This document shows positions 1 to 7,235 of a stretch of 16,432 bases of DNA, one piece after another (within the stretch, counting starts at the first letter, position 1; every line of letters begins with the position of its first letter). The position numbers and the translations under genes are program-made. The notes under the pieces are model-generated. The model had not been told where the DNA came from and made no database searches. It saw only the letters and a program-made list of their open reading frames with translations. This stretch comes from Pseudomonadota bacterium (GTDB lineage Bacteria > Pseudomonadota > Gammaproteobacteria > Burkholderiales > Burkholderiaceae_B): positions 1 to 16,432 of the forward strand of contig JAJYRX010000007.1 in NCBI GenBank assembly GCA_021793875.1. Reading direction: 5' to 3'.

Positions 1-243
1 CCCTCTCCCCACACGCCCGAAGGCAACTAGTAGTTGATCGGTAAGTACGGCATTAGTAGCATTGGGATTGTCTTGTATTACCTTATCAAGCAAATATCTA
101 TACTCGGGCTGTTGCACAGCTTTAAGAATCAGAGTGGGATTTGTGGTGGCATCGGTGGGCTTGAACTGTTTCATTTGTTCAAGGTCACTGGTGTCAGCCA
201 CAACTGTGGTCATGCTGCGAAGTTGTTCGAGTTGTGTTGTCAT
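1..243 (-). CDS. tal: Transaldolase, N-terminal part (cut by window edge)
   Basis: Transaldolase moves a dihydroxyacetone unit between sugar phosphates in the non-oxidative pentose phosphate pathway, in the cytoplasm. Reading the minus strand from the ATG at 243-241 gives 81 codons without a stop, running off the window at base 1. The N-terminus matches the TalB-type enzyme: TTVVADTSD around residues 12-20, containing Asp17, an active-site residue in E. coli TalB, then DATTNPTLIL at 31-40, including the conserved Asn35. The Schiff-base lysine (Lys132 in E. coli) lies outside the window. The gene diverges from carA across 167 bases. No good Shine-Dalgarno sequence is visible ahead of the ATG. 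Family assignment is firm; nothing can be said about the missing three quarters. Confidence 0.9.
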   Translation of the reverse strand, partial: MTTQLEQLRSMTTVVADTSDLEQMKQFKPTDATTNPTLILKAVQQPEYRYLLDKVIQDNPNATNAVLTDQLLVAFGRVGRG

Positions 244-410
244 AACTAACAAGACTTAAATTAAAATTTGGTTGTTTAAGTATGTAAAAATGGTGCCATA
301 TCAGGCATAACAGTTCATCTTAAGTTATTTTGTACTGATTTGCCATGCAAACCTTGCGTAAGGGTTATAATTCCAAGGTTAAATCAAAAATCAAATAACC
401 GAGGTTAATT
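244..410. promoter_or_regulatory. Divergent tal / carA intergenic region with candidate carA promoter
   Basis: This AT-rich region must hold the promoters of both tal (leftward) and carA (rightward). A perfect TATAAT lies at 366-371 on the plus strand, 39 bases before the carA GTG. The best upstream hexamer is TTGCCA at 340-345 (five of six matches to TTGACA), but the 20-base spacer is long, so the -35 is uncertain. A GAGG Shine-Dalgarno at 401-404 sits six bases before the GTG and supports that start. A short dyad, GGTTA at 377-381 with TAACC at 396-400, follows the -10; no pyrimidine or arginine leader peptide was recognised. No convincing tal promoter was found on the other strand. Confidence 0.4.
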
Positions 411-1532
411 GTGTTGCCTACTATATTTACGGGACAAGGCGCCTCATACAGTGAAGCCATTCTTGCATTATCCGATGGCACAGTGTTTAACGGGGTTTCC
501 ATTGGTGCTGATGGGTCCTGTGTCGCCGAACTAGTATTCAATACCGCACTAAGCGGTCATCAAGAGCTTATAACAGATCCATCCTACGCTGAACAAATCG
601 TGGTTTTTACCTATCCTCATATTGGAAGTACAGGTGTTAACTCTCACGATTCTGAATCAAATGGCACGCAAATTAATGGTTTAGTTATACGTGATTGCCC
701 ACCTATTACGTCCAACTTCCGTTCTGAACAGTCATTACCTGATTACCTGCGGGCAAACGGCATAGTTGCTATATCAGGTGTAGACACACGCATGCTTGTC
801 CGAATATTGCGTGACAAAGGCAAGCAGTCGGCTTGCATAATGGTTGGGGGTAATAGCGAAGAGGCCATTGCTATGGCGCGTGCACATGAGGGCAAGTTGC
901 ATAACCCAACACCTTCGTATACGGAAACTACTGTATTTGAACCCACCAGCACTACTGATGAAAAAGCCAAGCACATTGTAGCGATAGACTTCGGCATAAA
1001 AAACAGTGCTATCAGCTACCTTACAAGCAGAGGGTGCAAGGTAACCGTTTTACCAAATTCATCCGATATAGCTCAAATAACAAAACTGGCGCCAGATGCA
1101 CTATATATATCTGGTGGTGCCGGTCAGGCCAACAGCAATTCTGCCGGTCTAGATACGTTGCAGCAGCTACTGGAAACTAATATTCCATTGTTTGCAGTTG
1201 GGTATGGGGCGCAGTTATTAGCAGTAGCATTAGGTGCTAGTGTTAGCCCTTTAGAAGTGGGCAATCATGGAATTAATCATCCGGTGCAAAATGTTGAAAC
1301 CGGCAGGGTTTATATCAGCTGTCAGAAACAAGACTTCCAAATAAACAAAGGCTCTCTTCCCAAAAACCTAAAACCAGAGTTCGTATCATTGTTTGATGGT
1401 TCTTTACAGGGTTTTAGTGTAATTGGTAAACCCATAATGGCAACGCAGTTTTACCCTGAAGGTGCCCCAGGTCCCAGTGATCTAACTCATATAATTGATC
1501 AGTTTTTTGATCTAACAGCCTCCAACTCTTAA
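411..1532 (+). CDS. carA: Carbamoyl phosphate synthetase small subunit with a degenerate glutaminase site
   Basis: CarA normally hydrolyses glutamine and passes ammonia to CarB for carbamoyl phosphate, the precursor of arginine and pyrimidines. The protein has 373 residues (E. coli 382). The N-terminal interaction domain is well kept (SDGTVFNG near 21-28, TDPSYAEQIV near 55-64, GLVIRD, SGVDTR). The C-terminal class I amidotransferase domain is recognisable but its active site is gone. The nucleophile elbow, normally GICLGHQ, reads AVGYGAQ (262-268), with Gly264 in place of Cys. The His-x-Glu pair, normally GHPEASPGP, reads FYPEGAPGP (347-355), keeping Glu350 but with Tyr348 for His. The glutamine-binding QNHGF reads QKQDF (305-309), and NGPGDP reads GGAGQA (235-240). 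The GTG start has GAGG six bases upstream. carB follows after 14 bases. Family identity is clear; loss of glutaminase activity is inferred from the missing residues. Confidence 0.95.
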   Translation: MLPTIFTGQGASYSEAILALSDGTVFNGVSIGADGSCVAELVFNTALSGHQELITDPSYAEQIVVFTYPHIGSTGVNSHDSESNGTQINGLVIRDCPPITSNFRSEQSLPDYLRANGIVAISGVDTRMLVRILRDKGKQSACIMVGGNSEEAIAMARAHEGKLHNPTPSYTETTVFEPTSTTDEKAKHIVAIDFGIKNSAISYLTSRGCKVTVLPNSSDIAQITKLAPDALYISGGAGQANSNSAGLDTLQQLLETNIPLFAVGYGAQLLAVALGASVSPLEVGNHGINHPVQNVETGRVYISCQKQDFQINKGSLPKNLKPEFVSLFDGSLQGFSVIGKPIMATQFYPEGAPGPSDLTHIIDQFFDLTASNS

Positions 1533-1546
1533 TAGCTGCCATTTTT

Positions 1547-4500
1547 ATGCCAAAACGTACAGATATCAAAAGCATTTTAATTATTGGTGCCGGCCCTATC
1601 GTCATAGGGCAGGCTTGTGAGTTTGACTATTCCGGCGCGCAAGCTTGTAAAGCTTTAAAAGCACAAGGTTATCGAACTATTCTTGTGAATAGCAACCCCG
1701 CCACCATAATGACAGATCCCGAAACTGCTGATGTAACCTACATAGAGCCAATTACCTGGCAGGCAGTTGAGAAAATAATAGAGCGAGAGCGTCCCGATGC
1801 ACTTTTGCCTACTATGGGTGGGCAGACTGCACTTAATTGTGCATTAGATCTGGTACATAATGGTATTCTGGACAAGTATGGAGTTGAGTTTATAGGCGCA
1901 AATGCAGAAGCTATAGACAAGGCTGAAGACAGGCGGAAATTTAAAGACGCAATGACTAACATTGGCCTTGAGTCTGCTAGGTCCGGTGTAGCTCATAGCA
2001 TGGAGGAGGCCTGGGATGTGCAACGCGACATAGCGGAGTATGCTGGTACCTCAGGGTTCCCTGTTGTAATAAGGCCCAGCTTTACCTTGGGTGGCACTGG
2101 TGGAGGTATTGCGTACAACGCAGAGGAGTTTGAGGAAATTTGCCGTCGAGGACTCGAGCTTTCACCTACACGAGAATTGCTTATAGAAGAGTCACTGCTC
2201 GGTTGGAAAGAGTTCGAGATGGAGGTTGTTAGAGATCTGTCTGATAACTGTATTATTGTCTGCTCCATAGAAAACCTCGATCCTATGGGTGTACATACCG
2301 GTGACTCAATAACCGTAGCTCCTGCACAGACACTCACCGATAAAGAATACGGAATTATGCGTGACGCATCTTTGGCGGTGCTTCGCGAAATAGGCGTTAA
2401 AAGTGGTGGTTCAAACGTACAGTTTGCATTAAACCCAAGTAACGGACGTCTTATAGTTATTGAAATGAACCCTAGAGTCTCGCGTTCTTCTGCATTAGCA
2501 TCTAAGGCTACTGGGTTTCCTATTGCTAAAGTGTCAGCATTATTATCAGTTGGTTATACCTTAGACGAGATTGGTAACGACATACTTGGTGGCGAAATAC
2601 CAGCTTCTTTTGAGCCCTCAATCGATTATGTGGTTACTAAAGTACCGAGGTTCGCCTTTGAGAAGTTCCCGCAAGCTAACTCTAGACTAACCACGCAGAT
2701 GAAATCGGTAGGCGAGGTTATGGCTATTGGGCGAACTTTCCAGGAGTCATTTCAGAAGGCTTTACGCGGTCTTGAAGTTGGAGTTGATGGTCTAAACCAA
2801 ATGACCACTGATCGCGAAAAACTGCAGGTTGAGCTTGGTGAACCAGGTCCGGAGCGCATATGGTACGTTGGAGATGCATTTGCACAAGGTTTTAGCCTTG
2901 AAGAGGTGCATAATATTACGTCTATAGACCCATGGTTTCTAGCTCAAATCAAACAAATTGTTGACATTGAGCTTGCTCTTGAGCAAAAAACATTGGCCGA
3001 CATTGACCACACTGCCATGTTCGAGCTTAAGCGCCGCGGTTTCTCTGACAGAAGGTTAGCATTTTTGCTCGACTCTTCCGAATCAGAGGTGCGTAAGTTG
3101 AGGCACCAGCTTGGTGTAAGGCCTGTTTACAAAAGGGTAGATACCTGTGCTGCGGAATTTAGTACCAGTACAGCATATATGTATTCCACTTACGAACAAG
3201 AGTGTGAGTCGGTTCCAAGCGATAAAAAGAAGATAATTGTTCTCGGTGGTGGACCAAACCGTATAGGGCAAGGAATAGAATTTGATTATTGTTGTGTGCA
3301 TGCGGCATTTGCTCTAAAAGAGGATGGTTACGAAACCATAATGGTCAACTGTAATCCGGAAACTGTCTCCACTGATTACGACACCTCAGATCGTCTGTAT
3401 TTCGAGCCATTGACTCTCGAAGATGTACTGGAAATAGTTCACAAAGAACAACCGGTTGGCATGATAGTTCAATATGGTGGTCAAACACCATTAAAGTTGG
3501 CTAAGGCTTTGGAGGCTAACGGGGTGCCAATTATTGGTACTAGCCCAGAGTCTATAGACATTGCAGAAGATCGGGAGCGTTTTCAGAAGCTGCTTACAAA
3601 ACTAGGCCTGCGCCAACCGCCTAACCGCACCGCGCGCACAGAAGGCGAGGCAATGGCTCTTGCTAGTGAAATAGGTTATCCGCTTGTGGTCAGGCCTAGC
3701 TACGTTCTTGGTGGTAGAGCCATGGAAATAGTGCATGAGCCAAGCGAGCTGGAGCGATACATGCGTGAGGCCGTTCAGGTGAGCAACGATTCTCCGGTGC
3801 TACTAGACCACTTCCTTAACAATGCTATAGAGGTCGACGTAGATTGTATAGCAGACTCTGAAACTGTCTTTATTGGCGGGGTAATGGAGCATATAGAACA
3901 GGCAGGGGTGCATTCAGGGGATTCTGCATGTAGCCTGCCACCATACTCGTTGTCAGACGATGTTATTTCGGAAATAAAGCGTCAAACAGCTGCCATGGCA
4001 CGGGCACTTAACGTTCGTGGCCTTATGAACGTTCAGTTTGCAATTCAAAATGGTGATGTATACGTATTAGAGGTTAATCCACGAGCTTCGCGTACAGTTC
4101 CATATGTTTCAAAAGCAACTGGTTTGCAGCTTGCAAAAATAGCAGCTAGGGTTATGGCGGGCGTTACTCTAAAAGAGCAGGGCATTGTTACAGAGGTAGT
4201 ACCGTCTTATTTCAGCATTAAGGAAGCGGTTTTTCCGTTTGTAAAATTCCCAGGTGTAGACACCATATTAGGCCCAGAAATGAAGTCTACCGGAGAGGTA
4301 ATGGGGGTGGGTGAAACATTCGGCGAGGCATTCCTTAAATCACAAATTGGAGCCAGCGCTTCTTTGCCAGAAGGTGGTACAGCTTTTATCAGTGTTAAAG
4401 CACAAGACAAGCCTAGAGCTATTGATGTGGCTCGTCAGCTTGTTGAGCTTGGTTTTAAAATTGTTGCCACCAAGGGCACTGCCGCTGCTATTGCTGAACA

Positions 4501-4780
4501 AGGTTTAGAGGTAAAAGCCGTAAATAAGGTTACAGAAGGCAGGCCGCACATAGTAGACATGATTAAAAACAACGAAATTAGTATGGTTATCAATACTGTG
4601 GAAGAACGCAGAAATGCTATTGCGGATTCCAGAGTAATACGTACTAATGCGTTATCGGCAGGAGTTACCTACTTTACTACTATGGCAGGGGCCTGCGCTG
4701 CTGTAGAAGGCTTGCAGTATTTGCGTAGCACAGGTGGTGAGCTACGTGTGTACTCGTTACAAGAGCTGCATGCTGGTTAA
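1547..4780 (+). CDS. carB: Carbamoyl phosphate synthetase large subunit
   Basis: CarB makes carbamoyl phosphate from bicarbonate, two ATP and ammonia. At 1077 residues it is full length (E. coli 1073). The two homologous halves are both present. The first has PRE-ATP-grasp IGAGPIVIGQACEFDYSG (near 13-30), VIRPSFTLGGTGGG (near 174-187) and EMNPRVSRSSALASK. The second has GGGPNRIGQGIEFDYCC, VVRPSYVLGGRAMEI and EVNPRASRTVPYVSK. The C-terminal MGS-like allosteric domain is present, with VATKGTAAAI and NKVTEGRPHIVDMI, and ends in YSLQELHAG. No catalytic loss is visible, in contrast to the partner CarA. It sits 14 bases after carA, surely in the same transcript. The bases before the ATG (CTGCCATTTTT) contain no Shine-Dalgarno, so translation may depend on coupling to carA. 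Assignment is secure. Confidence 0.98.
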   Translation: MPKRTDIKSILIIGAGPIVIGQACEFDYSGAQACKALKAQGYRTILVNSNPATIMTDPETADVTYIEPITWQAVEKIIERERPDALLPTMGGQTALNCALDLVHNGILDKYGVEFIGANAEAIDKAEDRRKFKDAMTNIGLESARSGVAHSMEEAWDVQRDIAEYAGTSGFPVVIRPSFTLGGTGGGIAYNAEEFEEICRRGLELSPTRELLIEESLLGWKEFEMEVVRDLSDNCIIVCSIENLDPMGVHTGDSITVAPAQTLTDKEYGIMRDASLAVLREIGVKSGGSNVQFALNPSNGRLIVIEMNPRVSRSSALASKATGFPIAKVSALLSVGYTLDEIGNDILGGEIPASFEPSIDYVVTKVPRFAFEKFPQANSRLTTQMKSVGEVMAIGRTFQESFQKALRGLEVGVDGLNQMTTDREKLQVELGEPGPERIWYVGDAFAQGFSLEEVHNITSIDPWFLAQIKQIVDIELALEQKTLADIDHTAMFELKRRGFSDRRLAFLLDSSESEVRKLRHQLGVRPVYKRVDTCAAEFSTSTAYMYSTYEQECESVPSDKKKIIVLGGGPNRIGQGIEFDYCCVHAAFALKEDGYETIMVNCNPETVSTDYDTSDRLYFEPLTLEDVLEIVHKEQPVGMIVQYGGQTPLKLAKALEANGVPIIGTSPESIDIAEDRERFQKLLTKLGLRQPPNRTARTEGEAMALASEIGYPLVVRPSYVLGGRAMEIVHEPSELERYMREAVQVSNDSPVLLDHFLNNAIEVDVDCIADSETVFIGGVMEHIEQAGVHSGDSACSLPPYSLSDDVISEIKRQTAAMARALNVRGLMNVQFAIQNGDVYVLEVNPRASRTVPYVSKATGLQLAKIAARVMAGVTLKEQGIVTEVVPSYFSIKEAVFPFVKFPGVDTILGPEMKSTGEVMGVGETFGEAFLKSQIGASASLPEGGTAFISVKAQDKPRAIDVARQLVELGFKIVATKGTAAAIAEQGLEVKAVNKVTEGRPHIVDMIKNNEISMVINTVEERRNAIADSRVIRTNALSAGVTYFTTMAGACAAVEGLQYLRSTGGELRVYSLQELHAG

Positions 4781-4794
4781 AATTTAAAACTATA

Positions 4795-5448
4795 TTAAGG
4801 TAGCACCGACTGGCCCATCGCAGATTCTCCTATGTGGTGAATCTGCCCCCAGTTGGTCATGCTCCATGTTTTGTGAGCATCTATACTAAACTCGTTAATA
4901 CTTGTATTTATAATTGCATCTGCTCTGAAGGCGTCAAGACCAAGTTGTTGCGATACCCGCCACACTATATCTATAACACCGCCATGGGCAAATACCATTA
5001 TATTTTTGCTCTGATATTCGGTGGCTATGTCTTCAAAGGCATTCTTTATACGCGTATAGAAAACCTTTAGGTTTTCCCCATCTTTTAGTTCAGCGTTTGG
5101 GTCGCGTAGGTCAAAGTTCGCCAGACCGGCTCGTTTCCCTTTTGTTATTGTTAGCTGCTCGCCCTCGTAGATACCATAGTTTCTTTCCCTTAGGCGAGGG
5201 CTTTGAATAATTGGTATTTCCCAATGGCGGGTTGCTATTTCAGCAGTTTGATAGGCTCTGCTAAGGTCGCTGCTGAAGATAATATCCATTCTAGGGGAAA
5301 ATTGTGACGATGATAAATACTGTGCAAGATTATACGATTGCTGTACCCCTTTGCTATTTAGAGCTACATCACGCCAACCTTGTAACCGCTTTTCTGCGTT
5401 CCAGTCTGTTTCCCCGTGTCTAATAAGCCAGAAATTACTCTTGTTCAT
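4795..5448 (-). CDS. Histidine phosphatase family protein (phosphoglycerate mutase-like)
   Basis: A 217-residue member of the histidine phosphatase (branch 1) superfamily, probably cytoplasmic because no signal peptide or membrane segment is seen. The phosphohistidine motif is LIRHGETDWN at 8-17, with His11 as the expected nucleophile. Other expected elements are SSDLSRAYQTAE at 59-70 with Arg64, the acid-loop segment RERNYGIYEGE at 87-97 with Glu88, and FAHGGVID at 153-160 with the second histidine, His155. Relatives include cofactor-dependent phosphoglycerate mutase, GpmB-like phosphatases, CobC/adenosylcobalamin phosphatase and sugar phosphatases; its size fits the small phosphatase types better than the roughly 250-residue GpmA mutases, but the substrate cannot be read from the sequence. 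It converges on carB with 14 bases between stops and diverges from dctP. No strong Shine-Dalgarno precedes the ATG at 5448-5446. Confidence 0.85.
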   Translation of the reverse strand: MNKSNFWLIRHGETDWNAEKRLQGWRDVALNSKGVQQSYNLAQYLSSSQFSPRMDIIFSSDLSRAYQTAEIATRHWEIPIIQSPRLRERNYGIYEGEQLTITKGKRAGLANFDLRDPNAELKDGENLKVFYTRIKNAFEDIATEYQSKNIMVFAHGGVIDIVWRVSQQLGLDAFRADAIINTSINEFSIDAHKTWSMTNWGQIHHIGESAMGQSVLP

Positions 5449-5606
5449 GTGCCAATATACAAAAATTATTAATTTATATTAACAAAGCATTATAAAAACG
5501 TTATTTCTCGTAAAAACCCCAATTGGAGAAATAGCATCTTAAGGATAACCTCAAATTAGATTTTTGGTTACTACATAACCTAATACTAACTACCTGAGGT
5601 TTTCTA
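5449..5606. promoter_or_regulatory. Divergent phosphatase / dctP intergenic region
   Basis: The 158 AT-rich bases separate the leftward phosphatase gene from the rightward TRAP operon. A TGAGG Shine-Dalgarno at 5595-5599 lies seven bases before the dctP ATG and supports that start. A short perfect dyad, GGTTA at 5566-5570, five bases, then TAACC at 5576-5580, sits just upstream and could be an operator. TATAAA at 5491-5496 is a possible -10 but has no convincing -35 at normal distance. I looked for the sigma-54 pattern often found with dicarboxylate transporters and saw none on the plus strand. Confidence 0.3.
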
Positions 5607-6611
5607 ATGAAACATATATATTCTAAGGTTGCAGTCGCAATTGGTTGTAGTGCTCTATTAACATTCTCAGGTATTGCCACTGCGCAAAAGCCTGTTGTAA
5701 TTAAGTTCAGCCACGTCGTCGCTGAATCTACACCCAAAGGTCAAGGGGCTTTGAAGTTCAAAGAGGTGGCAGAAGAGCTTCTTCCCGGAAAAGTAGAGGT
5801 ACAGGTTTTTCCCAACTCCCAGCTATTTGGTGATGCAAAAGAACTCGAGGCCTTACTTCTTGGCGATGTACATATAATTGCCCCATCATTATCCAAGTTT
5901 GATCGTTATACAGAAAAGGTGCAGCTGTTTGATTTACCCTTCCTGTTTGACGACATGGACGCAGTCGATCGCTTCCAGCACTCTGATGCCGGTCGCAGTC
6001 TTTTAGACTCCATGACCAACCGGGGTATAAAAGGTTTAGCTTATTGGCATAACGGTATGAAACAGCTGTCTACCAACAAAGATAAGCTTTCTCGTCCCGA
6101 AGACATAAAAGGTCTTAAGTTCCGCGTGCAAGCCTCCGATGTTCTTGAGGCACAGTTCCGTGCAGTAGACGCAAACCCTCAAAAGCTAGCATTCGCTGAA
6201 GTGTACCAGGCTCTACAGACTGGTGTTGTAGATGGTCAGGAAAACACCTGGTCTAACATGTATTCACAGAAGTTTCACGAAGTTCAAAAAACAATTGCTC
6301 TTTCCAACCACGGTGTTTTAGATTACATGGTGGTAACAAACGACGGTTGGTGGAATGGCTTAGATGATGAAATGCGTGAAGCATTAACAAAGGCCATGGA
6401 AGAGGCCACTGAGCATGCTAATAACTTGGCTGCTGACCTAAACGAGCGTGATCGCAAACGTATTATTGAAGACAACAAAGCCCAGGTTCACGAGCTTACA
6501 TCCGAAGATATATCCGTATGGCGTGAAGCTATGCAGCCAGTATGGAAACAGTTTGAAGATGCAATTGGTGCAGACCTTATAGAGGCAGCCGTTGCTTCTA
6601 ACAACAAGTAA
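5607..6611 (+). CDS. dctP: TRAP transporter periplasmic solute-binding protein, DctP family
   Basis: This is the extracytoplasmic receptor of a tripartite ATP-independent periplasmic transporter; it captures a carboxylate-type substrate in the periplasm and delivers it to DctQM. It has 334 residues. A signal peptide is clear: a charged start, a hydrophobic core, and ATA-QK giving likely cleavage after Ala26. The mature part shows DctP-family elements: IKFSHVVAESTPKGQGA near 32-48, FPNSQLFGDAKELEALLLGD near 68-87, FDLPFLFDD near 108-116, KGLKFRVQ with the conserved carboxylate-binding Arg173, and VVDGQENTWSN near 207-217. These fit the C4-dicarboxylate (DctP/TIGR00787-like) branch, but the actual substrate is not determined. 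The start is supported by TGAGG seven bases upstream. It is followed by a hairpin and then dctQM, the usual arrangement when more binding protein than membrane protein is needed. Confidence 0.93.
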   Translation: MKHIYSKVAVAIGCSALLTFSGIATAQKPVVIKFSHVVAESTPKGQGALKFKEVAEELLPGKVEVQVFPNSQLFGDAKELEALLLGDVHIIAPSLSKFDRYTEKVQLFDLPFLFDDMDAVDRFQHSDAGRSLLDSMTNRGIKGLAYWHNGMKQLSTNKDKLSRPEDIKGLKFRVQASDVLEAQFRAVDANPQKLAFAEVYQALQTGVVDGQENTWSNMYSQKFHEVQKTIALSNHGVLDYMVVTNDGWWNGLDDEMREALTKAMEEATEHANNLAADLNERDRKRIIEDNKAQVHELTSEDISVWREAMQPVWKQFEDAIGADLIEAAVASNNK

Positions 6612-6629
6612 ACAAAAATGTTTTATATC

Positions 6630-6665
6630 AGCCTGCCATGCATTGTGCGCATGTGCAGGCTTTTT
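6630..6665 (+). terminator. Intrinsic terminator / attenuator between dctP and dctQM
   Basis: AGCCTGCCATGC at 6630-6641 pairs with GCATG-T-GCAGGCT at 6649-6661, a 12-pair stem with one bulged T and a 7-base loop, followed by a T run through 6665. This looks like a rho-independent terminator. Because dctQ follows within 25 bases on the same strand and no other promoter is obvious, it probably works as a partial terminator or 3'-end stabiliser that keeps dctP mRNA in excess over dctQM. That role is inferred. Confidence 0.75.
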
Positions 6666-6689
6666 ACCACCAAACGAGATCTCTAAATA

Positions 6690-7235
6690 ATGAAATCGTC
6701 AATTTTTGGGCGTCTAGAAGAATATCTAATTGCTTCTCTTTTGGCGACCATGACTCTTGTTACCTTTGGTCAGGTAATAGCAAGGTATATCTTCAATTAC
6801 AGTTTTGTATGGGCTCTTGAGCTCACTACATATTTGTTTGGAGGTGTAATATTTTTGGGCATTTCATATGGTATACGTGTGGGCGCCCATATTGGTGTAG
6901 ATGCTGTAGTTAAGCTGCTTCCGCATCGGTTTTCGAATTTTGTTAGTGTTTTGGCTACTCTTCTGTGCATGGTTTACAGCCTAATAGTCTTTGTAGGAGC
7001 ATGGCGTTATGTCGAACGTATGCACATGATAGGCATATTTGCACAAGACCTGCCAATACAGCAATGGATTCCACGATTGGTTTTACCAATTGGCTTTGCT
7101 TTAATGTTTTTACGGTTCGCGCAGTTACTAATAAGCCTTATCCGTGGACGAAACGTGACCCTGCTGGGTGATGAAGCTGCTGATGCTCTTAAACATAGTT
7201 CAAACATAGATAACAGTGCGGAGCAAGAAAAATGA
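6690..7235 (+). CDS. dctQ: TRAP transporter small permease subunit, DctQ family
   Basis: DctQ is the small inner-membrane subunit that joins the binding protein to the large permease DctM. The 181-residue protein has four predicted membrane segments, at roughly 12-34, 43-63, 82-103 and 125-147. It carries typical family features: QVIARYIFNYSFVWALELTTY (split here by function: the QVxxRYxF signature near 28-35 and the WALEL segment near 41-45) and GISYGIRVGAHIGVDAV near 57-73. The C-terminal tail of about 30 residues is polar. A purine-rich ACGAGA about ten bases upstream of the ATG is a modest Shine-Dalgarno. The stop overlaps the dctM start as ATGA, indicating translational coupling. Confidence 0.9.
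   Translation: MKSSIFGRLEEYLIASLLATMTLVTFGQVIARYIFNYSFVWALELTTYLFGGVIFLGISYGIRVGAHIGVDAVVKLLPHRFSNFVSVLATLLCMVYSLIVFVGAWRYVERMHMIGIFAQDLPIQQWIPRLVLPIGFALMFLRFAQLLISLIRGRNVTLLGDEAADALKHSSNIDNSAEQEK

Noticed and set aside
34..259. Plus-strand short open frames at the left edge
   Set aside because: They are antisense to the transaldolase reading frame, which has clear family motifs.
1320..1322. Cys304 of CarA as a replacement catalytic nucleophile
   Set aside because: It lies in ISCQKQDF, not at the nucleophile elbow of the amidotransferase fold, and the catalytic His is missing as well, so there is no reason to think it takes over.
1191..1463. Frameshift or sequencing error causing the odd CarA motifs
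   Set aside because: The reading frame is continuous and the residues around each changed motif align with CarA; several separate substitutions would need to be errors.
1993..2337. 114-codon minus-strand open frame inside carB
   Set aside because: It is fully inside a strongly conserved gene, has low-complexity Ser/Pro-rich content and no recognisable motif; it is a shadow of carB.
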